DNA of 64,000 nucleotides. It comes from Ilumatobacter sp. (GTDB lineage Bacteria; Actinomycetota; Acidimicrobiia; Acidimicrobiales; Ilumatobacteraceae). The translations under genes and the position numbers were made by a program. The notes under the pieces were generated by a model, which had not been told where the DNA came from, did not search any database, and saw only the letters and a program-made list of their open reading frames with translations. Where the stretch lies: assembly GCA_018666235.1 (NCBI GenBank), contig JABJAB010000066.1, forward strand, positions 1 through 64,000, given 5' to 3'. Of this stretch, positions 32,488 through 38,780 are shown one piece after another; the stretch's first letter is position 1, and every line of letters starts with the position of its first letter.

Positions 32488-34974
32488 TCAGCGATGACGA
32501 CGACGTGCGCCGCCACCACCACCGCCACGACGGTTGCCGCCGTCGCGCTCGGCCGGGCGTTCGCCCTTCGGACCGAGGTCACCAAGCTCACCAGCGAGCT
32601 CAGCATCGAAGCTGTCTTCGAAGCTGACCTCGACAATGTCGCTCGCGGTGTCAGCGGTGTCAGCTGCCGGAGCGCTGTCACGGCCACCATCGCGTGAGCC
32701 ACGGTCGCTGCGCTCGCGACGCGGCGGACGATCGTCGCGGTCACGGCCACCGCCGCCACCGCCCGAGCCGCTCGTGGCGCCCTCGGGGATCTCGAGCTCT
32801 TCGGAGAGCATCAGGCTGACCTTGCCCTTGTCGTCGATCTCTTCGACCTTGACCTTGACGACCTGGCCGAGTTCGAGCACGTCGTCGACCGAGTTGATGC
32901 GCTTGCCGCCACCCATCTTCGAGATGTGCAGCAGGCCGTCACGACCCGGGAGGATGTTGACGAATGCACCGAACTTGGTGATGTTGACGACGCGTCCGTC
33001 GTACTCCTTGTCGAGTTCAGCCTTCGGCGGATCGACGATGTTGAGGATTGCCGTCTTGGCTTCCTCCATCCGCCATGCCTCGACCGCACCGATGGTGACG
33101 ATGCCGCGGGCACCATCGTCGTCGACGCCGATGTCGGCTCCGGTTTCCTGCTGGATCGTGTTGATGACCTTGCCCTTCGGGCCGATGACTTCGCCGACCT
33201 TGTCGAGCGGGATGTAGATCGTGCTGATCTTCGGTGCCGTCTCGGCAATCTCGTCACGGGTCGCCGGGAGGCACTCGTTCATCACTTCGAGGATCTCGAG
33301 GCGAGCAACGCGAGCCTGCGCCAGTGCTGCGGACAGCACGTCGGCGGGGATGCCGTCGATCTTCGTGTCGAGCTGCAGGGCCGTGATGGCGTCTTCGGTA
33401 CCAGCGACCTTGAAGTCCATGTCGCCCATGGCGTCTTCAGCACCGAGGATGTCGGTGAGCGTGACGTACTTGCCGTCCTCGTAGATGAGGCCCATGGCGA
33501 TTCCGGAGACGTGGCTCCGGACCGGCACGCCGGCGTCCATCAGCGAGAGGCTGGAGGCGCACACCGAACCCATCGAGGTCGAGCCATTGGAGGCCATGAC
33601 TTCAGAGACGAGGCGCAGCGTGTACGCGAAGTCTTCCTGGTTCGGGATGGTCGGCAGGACGGCGCGAGCAGCGAGGGCTCCGTGGCCGATTTCGCGACGC
33701 TTCGGCGAACCGACACGGCCGGTCTCACCATTGGCCCATGGCGGCATGTTGTAGTGGTGCAGGTAACGCTTCGTGTCGTTCGGCGACAGCGAGTCGATCA
33801 TCTGGTTCATCCGCGGCATCGCCATCGTGAGAACGTTCATGACCTGGGTCTCGCCACGCTGGAACAGGCCGGAGCCATGTGCGCTTGCGAGCACGCCGAC
33901 TTCGGCGCTGACCTCGCGGAGGTCAGCCGGGCCACGACCGTCGATGCGAACACCTTCGTCGAGCACGCGGCGGCGCACCATCTTCTTCATCAGGGAGCGA
34001 ACGGCTTCCTTGACCATCTTGGCCTGGCCGGGGAATTCCCCGTCATCACCACAGAGCTGTGCGACACAGTCAGCAGCGACGGCGTCAACAGCGGCGTTGC
34101 GCTCGCCCTTGCCGGCGATCTTGACGGCCGGGGCCATGCCCTCGGCACCGATCTTTTCGACCGCGTCGAAGATCTCGGGGGTGTAATCGAGGACCGGGGT
34201 CCACGACATCGGCTCGATCGGGCCGTGTGTCGCGATGACCGAGGCGACGAGCTGACGCTGGAGTGCGATCGACTCCTTGATCCACACCTTGCAGGCCTGG
34301 AGGGCGTCGCCGAGCACTTCTTCGGTGACCTTCTTGGCACCGTCGTCGTAGTAGTAGAACGCGTTCTCGGATCCACCGGCTTCAACCATCATCACGGCGA
34401 CGTCGCCGTCTTCCAGCTCGCGGCCGGCGATGACGATCTCGAAGGTGCCGTTCTCGGACTCTTCGTAGGTCGGATGCGGGATCCACTCGCCTTCCTGGCT
34501 GTAGGCCATGCGGACGGTGCCGAGCGGGCCGTCGAACGGGATGCCGGAGATCATCAGGGCAGCGGAAGCGGCATTGATCGACAGCACGTCGTGCGGGTTT
34601 TCCTGGTCGGCGCCGATGACGGTCGTGACGACCTGCGTCTCGTGGCGGAACCCGTCGGGGAACGACGGGCGCAGCGGCCGGTCGGTGAGCCGGCAGGTGA
34701 GGATGGCGTCCTCGGTCGGGCGTCCTTCACGGCGGAAGAACGAGCCGGGGATCTTGCCGGCGGCGTAGGCGCGCTCTTCGACATCGACGGTCAACGGGAA
34801 GAAGTCCATGCCTTCGCGCACGTTCTTCGCGGCGTTGGCCGTGGTCAGAACTTGTGTTGCACCGATCGATGCCACAACGGCACCCATCGAGTTGGGGGCA
34901 AACCTGCCCGTTTCCAAGGTGAGTGTCTTGTCGGTTCCGGAAATCGGACCGGACACGGTAATTGCTTCAGCCAC
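32488..34974 (-). CDS. pnp: Polyribonucleotide nucleotidyltransferase
   Basis: 828 residues. A phosphorolytic 3'-5' exoribonuclease of mRNA decay. Two RNase PH-type core domains (first about 10-145, second about 325-545), the latter with VGVLASAHGSGLFQRGETQVMNV, PPWANGETGRVGSPKRREIGHGALAARAVLP and MDFKVAGTEDAITALQLDTKIDG, where the conserved DMDFKVAGT aspartate lies. A KH domain (about 590-645, PLDKVGEVIGPKGKVINTIQ) and an S1 domain (about 655-725, VVNITKFGAFVNILPGRDGLLHIS) follow. The C-terminal 100 residues are unusual: Gly/Arg/Asp-rich (GGGGGGRDRDDRPPRRERSDRG, ending GGGGGARRRHR), RGG-like, probably RNA-binding. Next after rpsO, as in most bacteria. Confidence 0.96.
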   Translation of the reverse strand: MAEAITVSGPISGTDKTLTLETGRFAPNSMGAVVASIGATQVLTTANAAKNVREGMDFFPLTVDVEERAYAAGKIPGSFFRREGRPTEDAILTCRLTDRPLRPSFPDGFRHETQVVTTVIGADQENPHDVLSINAASAALMISGIPFDGPLGTVRMAYSQEGEWIPHPTYEESENGTFEIVIAGRELEDGDVAVMMVEAGGSENAFYYYDDGAKKVTEEVLGDALQACKVWIKESIALQRQLVASVIATHGPIEPMSWTPVLDYTPEIFDAVEKIGAEGMAPAVKIAGKGERNAAVDAVAADCVAQLCGDDGEFPGQAKMVKEAVRSLMKKMVRRRVLDEGVRIDGRGPADLREVSAEVGVLASAHGSGLFQRGETQVMNVLTMAMPRMNQMIDSLSPNDTKRYLHHYNMPPWANGETGRVGSPKRREIGHGALAARAVLPTIPNQEDFAYTLRLVSEVMASNGSTSMGSVCASSLSLMDAGVPVRSHVSGIAMGLIYEDGKYVTLTDILGAEDAMGDMDFKVAGTEDAITALQLDTKIDGIPADVLSAALAQARVARLEILEVMNECLPATRDEIAETAPKISTIYIPLDKVGEVIGPKGKVINTIQQETGADIGVDDDGARGIVTIGAVEAWRMEEAKTAILNIVDPPKAELDKEYDGRVVNITKFGAFVNILPGRDGLLHISKMGGGKRINSVDDVLELGQVVKVKVEEIDDKGKVSLMLSEELEIPEGATSGSGGGGGGRDRDDRPPRRERSDRGSRDGGRDSAPAADTADTASDIVEVSFEDSFDAELAGELGDLGPKGERPAERDGGNRRGGGGGGARRRHR

Positions 34975-35197
34975 AAGGGCTCCTTTCGATCACGCGACAC
35001 CCTGCCGCGTGGCTTCTGATCGGAGGAGGAACCGGTTCCCAGGTCTGACCCGAGATCGACGGTTTGAAATCAAAGACTCCACACGACACCTCGGAGTCAT
35101 CGACCGGCAACAAGCGCCAGAACTCCGTCGACCGGACGATCCGGTCAAGCACAGTGTACCCAATGTCGAGAGTTTCAAACGGATACCGAGAAAACGC

Positions 35198-35230
35198 AAA
35201 ACGGCCGCCCACCGAAGCGGGCAGCCGTTT
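35198..35230 (-). terminator. Rho-independent terminator of rpsO
   Basis: On the minus strand AAACGGCTGCCC pairs with GGGCGGCCGTTT across a short loop with one mismatch, and is followed by TTGCGTTTTC. It starts 20 bases after the rpsO stop, so pnp is separated from rpsO by a terminator that may be leaky. The remaining bases up to pnp (34975-35197) hold no gene; I see no clear promoter there. Confidence 0.75.
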
Positions 35231-35250
35231 CAACGCAGAATTGGGACCGA

Positions 35251-35508
35251 CTACCTTCTCAAGCCGAGGTCGGCGACGATCTTGCGGTAGCGCTCGACGT
35301 CGATGCCCTTGACGTAGTCCAGCATGCGACGACGCTTGCCGACGATCATGAGCAGACCACGACGGCTGTGGTGATCCTTCTTGTGCATCTTCAGGTGCTC
35401 AGTGAGGTGGGTGATGCGCTCGGTCATGAGCGCGATCTGCACCTCGGGCGACCCGGTGTCGGAGTCGTGAATCTTGTTCTTGCCAATGGTCTCAGCCTTG
35501 TTGGGCAT
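35251..35508 (-). CDS. rpsO: Ribosomal protein S15
   Basis: 85 residues from the ATG at 35508, preceded by GGAAGG at 9 bases' spacing. A longer upstream frame lacks family similarity. S15 is a primary 16S rRNA binder that nucleates the 30S platform. KNKIHDSDTGSPEVQIALMTERITHLTEHLKMHKKDHHSRRGLL covers the conserved helices with the DTGSPEVQ and HxxDHHSRRGL motifs; GKRRRMLDYVKGIDVERYRKI closes it. It is followed by a terminator and pnp. S15 controls its own mRNA in many bacteria; the 5' leader here is short and shows no pseudoknot that I can identify. Confidence 0.97.
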   Translation of the reverse strand: MPNKAETIGKNKIHDSDTGSPEVQIALMTERITHLTEHLKMHKKDHHSRRGLLMIVGKRRRMLDYVKGIDVERYRKIVADLGLRR

Positions 35509-35603
35509 GGAGATCTGCCTTCCGTGTTCGTTGGAGGTCGCAACCGTCCCGGGGATCGGGACACCTGCATCGCGCCCACGCCGGAGCCTGAACGGACCAC
35601 GCA

Positions 35604-35631
35604 ATACTACGGCGGTCGATCCGTCCTGCAA
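35604..35631 (-). promoter_or_regulatory. Candidate sigma-70-type promoter for rpsO
   Basis: On the minus strand TTGCAG (35631-35626) is separated by 16 bases from TAGTAT (35609-35604), about 96 bases upstream of the rpsO start. Both hexamers are close to consensus in otherwise GC-rich DNA, and the site lies in the ribF-rpsO gap. Confidence 0.4.
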
Positions 35632-35675
35632 CCCAGGCGGCCTGGATCAACTCCAACGATGAGGTAGCGATAGGC

Positions 35676-35691
35676 AGTTACCGGAGTAACT
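35676..35691. repeat. 16-nt minimal palindrome at the ribF stop
   Basis: AGTTAC, CGGA, GTAACT: the six-base ends are identical to those of the 31-bp palindromes at 26826 and 37999, with the inner part missing. The palindrome contains the ribF TAA stop. It may be a degenerate or minimal member of the same family; with only 12 matching bases this is suggestive. Confidence 0.45.
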
Positions 35692-36619
35692 GGCTGGCGT
35701 GGGCAGTGTCGAGGTCGAGCTGTTCTTTGAGTGCTTCGATGCCATCGAACTTGCGCTCACTGCGCAAGAAGTGGGTGAACTTGACTCGCGCCTGCTCGCC
35801 GTACAGGTCGTCCTCAAAGTCGAGCAGATGGGCCTCGAGGAGTGAGCTGTCGGCGTGCTCGTAGAACGTCGGGCGGCGCCCCAAGTTGATCGCGCACGGA
35901 TACGATTCGCCGGACGGGCGCTCATACCAGCCGGCATACACGCCGTCGGCCGGAAGCGAGATCGTGTTCGGTACTTCGACGTTGGCCGTCGGAAAGCCGA
36001 GCAATCGGCCACGCTGATCTCCAGTGACGACCGAGCCGCGTGCTTCGAAGACATGGCCGAGCATCTCGTTGGCCCGTGTCACATCGCCGCCAGCGAGCGC
36101 ACGGCGAATGGCGGTGCTACTCACCGGTTCGCCCACTCCGTCGACTCGCGGGAGCAGTTCGAGCGGCTCCACGTCGAAGTCTTTTTCAGCACCGAGCTTT
36201 CGCAGCAAGTCGACATTGCCATCGCGATGACGGCCGAAGTGGAAGTCTTCGCCCACAACGATGAGTTGGGTGTCGAGGCACCGTACGAAAACTCGGTCGA
36301 CGAATGACTCAGGGCTTTCGGCGGCCTGTTCGTCGTTGAACGGCACGACAATGACGGCGTCGACACCAGTCGCTTCCAACAGCTCCATCTTTTGATCGGG
36401 CGCGGTGAGTAGGAGCGGCGCTGACTCAGGTCGTACGACAGACGCGGGGTGACGGTCGAACGTGACGACCGCCGATCGAGCGCCGAGCTCCGCCGCTTGC
36501 TGGCGAACGTGCGAGATGACGGCCTGGTGGCCGAGATGTACCCCGTCGTAGGCGCCGATCGTGATGACCGTGCGTTCGCCGGGGAACGCAGGCAACGACT
36601 GGTCGGTGATGATCTGCAC
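35678..36619 (-). CDS. ribF: Bifunctional riboflavin kinase/FAD synthetase
   Basis: 313 residues from the GTG at 36619 (VQIITDQSLPAFPG). Longer frames would overlap truB. Makes FMN from riboflavin and FAD from FMN. The N-terminal nucleotidyltransferase domain has ITIGAYDGVHLGHQAVI (the family's TIGxFDGVHxGH with Tyr for Phe) and VGEDFHFGRHRDGN. The C-terminal riboflavin kinase domain has GRLLGFPTANVEVP, GVYAGWYER and INLGRRPTF, with SLLEAHLLDFEDDLYG at the end. Its place after truB and before rpsO is common in bacteria. The TAA stop lies within the small palindrome at 35676-35691. Confidence 0.94.
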   Translation of the reverse strand: MQIITDQSLPAFPGERTVITIGAYDGVHLGHQAVISHVRQQAAELGARSAVVTFDRHPASVVRPESAPLLLTAPDQKMELLEATGVDAVIVVPFNDEQAAESPESFVDRVFVRCLDTQLIVVGEDFHFGRHRDGNVDLLRKLGAEKDFDVEPLELLPRVDGVGEPVSSTAIRRALAGGDVTRANEMLGHVFEARGSVVTGDQRGRLLGFPTANVEVPNTISLPADGVYAGWYERPSGESYPCAINLGRRPTFYEHADSSLLEAHLLDFEDDLYGEQARVKFTHFLRSERKFDGIEALKEQLDLDTAHASQLLR

Positions 36620-36684
36620 GGTGCAGACGCTACCTGTGGCAACCCACGCGGAGCCATTCGAGGACAGGGGAAGACCGCGTTGGA

Positions 36685-37554
36685 TCAGTTCTGTGGCACA
36701 ACGACAGCTGGCTTCGCTTCGCCACCGAAGGCCTCGTACACCGCCACCAACAACCCGTCCGGGTCGAACAGCGCCCACGGGCCATCTCCCTCGAATGCTG
36801 GAAGCACGCGGCCATTGGCCACCAGATCAGCAAGGTCGCGGGTGATGTCGATGCGATCGAGTGTCCGCACTGCCTCCTCGACAGGGAGCAGCTCACAGTG
36901 ATCGGGTGCCTGCGCCTCGCCGATCGTGAAGCGCCCCACGGCCGTGCGCCGAAGGTTTCGCAGGTGGGCTCCGCCGCCGAGCAGCGTTCCCAGATCGGCA
37001 GCAAGTGTCCGAATGTAGGTTCCCGATGAACACTCCACCGCTGCCAGGAACACGTGTGGCTCGTCGGTGGGCATCAGTTGGAACGAGTAGATGGTGACCG
37101 GCCGCGGCGGACGATCAACCTCGATGCCCTCACGTGCGAGTTCATGGAGGCGCTTGCCGTCGATTTTGATTGCGGACACCATCGGCGGAATCTGCTCGAT
37201 GGCCCCCACGAAGTGCTCAGCCACGATCAGCTGCGCATCTTCCAACGTCACGCCAGTCATGTCGTGGGTCGCGGTGATCTCACCGTCGGCATCAAGCGTG
37301 TTCGTCTCGGTTCCCAGCACGATTTCACCGAGATACGCCTTCTTCGTCTTCTCGACAAAGCGCAACAGTTTGGTTGCCTTGCCGACAGCAACGACGAGCA
37401 CACCGGTGGCACTCGGGTCGAGTGTGCCGCCATGGCCAACCTGGCGTTCGTTGAAACGTCGGCGGAGCATCCCGACGACGTCGTGACTCGTGACCCCGGT
37501 CGGTTTGTCAACCACGGCAATCCCGTGAGTGGTCGCTGGCTTCTTGCGTGCCAT
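36685..37554 (-). CDS. truB: tRNA pseudouridine(55) synthase
   Basis: 289 residues. Converts U55 of the T loop in tRNA to pseudouridine. HGIAVVDKPTGVTSHDVV at the start and the catalytic aspartate in GHGGTLDPSATGVLVVAVGKATKLL. KAYLGEIVLGTETNTLDADGE, QIPPMVSAIKIDGKRLHELAREG and ECSSGTYIRTLAADLG are further conserved blocks; the C-terminal part is a short PUA-like extension. Lies 19 bases downstream of rbfA in the infB-rbfA-truB-ribF order. Confidence 0.95.
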   Translation of the reverse strand: MARKKPATTHGIAVVDKPTGVTSHDVVGMLRRRFNERQVGHGGTLDPSATGVLVVAVGKATKLLRFVEKTKKAYLGEIVLGTETNTLDADGEITATHDMTGVTLEDAQLIVAEHFVGAIEQIPPMVSAIKIDGKRLHELAREGIEVDRPPRPVTIYSFQLMPTDEPHVFLAAVECSSGTYIRTLAADLGTLLGGGAHLRNLRRTAVGRFTIGEAQAPDHCELLPVEEAVRTLDRIDITRDLADLVANGRVLPAFEGDGPWALFDPDGLLVAVYEAFGGEAKPAVVVPQN

Positions 37555-37573
37555 GTTGAAGTACCCGGTGGCG

Positions 37574-37978
37574 TCAGTCGGTGGCTTCGGGTGATCGGTA
37601 GCTGTCGCGCTCGCGATCAGCCCTGAGAATGGTGTCGATACGTTCCGCAGAGCGAATCACGATGTCGGGCTGAAAGCTGAGAATCGGGGTCTTCTTCGCT
37701 TTGATCTGGCGGGCGATTGATGCCTGCAGTCGGACTCGATGTTCGTCGAGAGCGATCACGATCTCGTCATCTCCATCTTCGCCGGTCAACGAGTCGAAGA
37801 AGACAATGGCGCGATTGAGTTCCGGATCGACGTCGATCGAGGTGATGGTCACGAAGGCAAGTCGTTCGTCATCGAGACGGACGAGGTCTTCGGCGATGAT
37901 CTCGCGCAGCGTCTCGCCCACGCGTGCACTGCGCGGATACTTCGGACCGCCGCTGTTGCGGCCACGTCGTTGTGCCAT
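37574..37978 (-). CDS. rbfA: Ribosome-binding factor A
   Basis: 134 residues. Aids late 16S rRNA processing and 30S maturation. Small KH-like fold: RSARVGETLREIIAEDLVRLDDERL, FVTITSIDVDPELNRAIVFFD and LQASIARQIKAKKTPILSFQPDIVIRSAERIDTIL. Complete. The 5' side (37979-38031) carries the 31-bp palindrome that separates it from the DsbA-like gene; normally infB precedes it directly. Confidence 0.93.
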   Translation of the reverse strand: MAQRRGRNSGGPKYPRSARVGETLREIIAEDLVRLDDERLAFVTITSIDVDPELNRAIVFFDSLTGEDGDDEIVIALDEHRVRLQASIARQIKAKKTPILSFQPDIVIRSAERIDTILRADRERDSYRSPEATD

Positions 37979-37998
37979 GTCGTTCCTTCAATCTCTGG

Positions 37999-38029
37999 AG
38001 TTACTTTGGGGTCCGGACCGGACGTAACT
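37999..38029. repeat. 31-bp palindromic repeat, copy B
   Basis: AGTTAC at the left end and GTAACT at the right, with the core GGTCCGGACC (38010-38019). It aligns without gaps to copy A (23/31) and copy F at 47225 (25/31). It lies 2 bases after the stop of the selenocysteine-candidate gene and 20 bases before the rbfA ATG. The arms match less well than in copy A, but outer arms and core both remain paired. Confidence 0.75.
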
Positions 38030-38031
38030 GA

Positions 38032-38691
38032 TCAGGTGTAGTCGGGGGCTGCTCGGTTTGAGCGCTTCAGTTCGGCGACGCCGGACGTCGCCAGTTTCTC
38101 GATGGCGTCCCACAGTTCGGATGCTTCGTCGCCCTTCGGTGCCTTCGAGATGACCGGACCGAAGAAACTGCCTTCGCGATCAGAACCCGGTCGGAACGTG
38201 AGGATTGGGGTCCCGACGTCATTTCCCGCGCGGCTTAAGGCCAACTCGGTTTCGGCACGCAAGTAAGCATCGTGGCTGTCGTCGTCAGCGTCACTCAGAT
38301 ATGCCGCTGAGAAGCCAGCCTCGTCGAGCACTGCTTCGAGAAAGGCCTCGTTGTCGGCCCGGGCTTCGTCACGACGGTTGTTCACATGCAGCGCCTCGCC
38401 GAGCGCCGTGTACCAGGCACCGACCGCCTCGCCGTCTTCCTGCAGCCGGATTGCGTTCGCGATGCGGAGGCCTTTGTGGCCGAGATAGTGACCCGCCCGA
38501 TACTGCGGCGTGTACCAGTCAGCCTTGAGGTCCTCGTTGAGGATCCACAACGAGATGAATCGCCAGTCCACCTCGTACGAGCGTTGTTGTTGCACATCCA
38601 CCACCCAACGGGAGGTGATCCAGGCCCATGGTCAAACGGGATCCCAGAAAAAGTCGAGATCCGGCTGCTTTGTCGCGTCGGGATGAGCCAT
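38032..38691 (-). CDS. DsbA/Rv2466c-family oxidoreductase with in-frame TGA at the catalytic Cys (selenoprotein candidate)
   Basis: 219 residues if the TGA at 38634-38632 is read through. From the ATG at 38691: MAHPDATKQPDLDFFWDPV, TGA (position 20), then PWAWITSRWVV and on without a break. Rv2466c-type proteins (DsbA/FrnE fold, mycothiol-dependent nitroreductase family) have a Cys-Pro-Trp active site preceded by F-W-F-D-P, so the TGA sits exactly where the catalytic cysteine belongs. The rest is intact: NEDLKADWYTPQYRAG, the cis-proline block NDVGTPILTF, FFGPVISKAPKGDEASELWD, and a C-terminal LKRSN. A SECIS-like hairpin follows the TGA. A gene finder would start at the GTG at 38604 and lose the active site. 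It lies between infB and rbfA, an unusual insertion. A nonsense mutation is the alternative. Confidence 0.75.
38598..38618 (-). promoter_or_regulatory. Candidate bacterial SECIS hairpin
   Basis: Counting from the base after the UGA, U14-C18 pairs with G30-G34 (one U-G), U19 and U29 are a mismatch, and C20-C22 pairs with G26-G28 around the loop GUU (23-25). The loop thus starts 22 nt after the UGA and opens with G. It is closed by three base pairs above an unpaired U, the same order as in the E. coli fdhF element. These match the published bacterial SECIS rules as I know them (loop 16-37 nt after UGA, G among the first two loop bases). The structure is only drawn by eye. Confidence 0.6.
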
Positions 38692-38780
38692 GCAACGAAC
38701 CTATCGAGGAAGTGGAAAACCGAGCTGTCTCCGAACTGAGAAAACTCAGCCCGGCGATCGCTTGCTCACGGCTTGAGCCG

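Noticed and set aside
32926..35019. A 697-residue open frame on the plus strand opposite pnp
   Set aside because: It is antisense to a complete, strongly conserved pnp gene and shows no family similarity. Similar long antisense frames opposite rnj, infB, nusA, typA and ftsK were rejected for the same reason.
38032..38604. 190-residue protein starting at the GTG at 38604 as the true gene product
   Set aside because: It lacks the N-terminal strand and active site that the fold requires, while the upstream sequence in the same frame supplies exactly these, interrupted only by the TGA.
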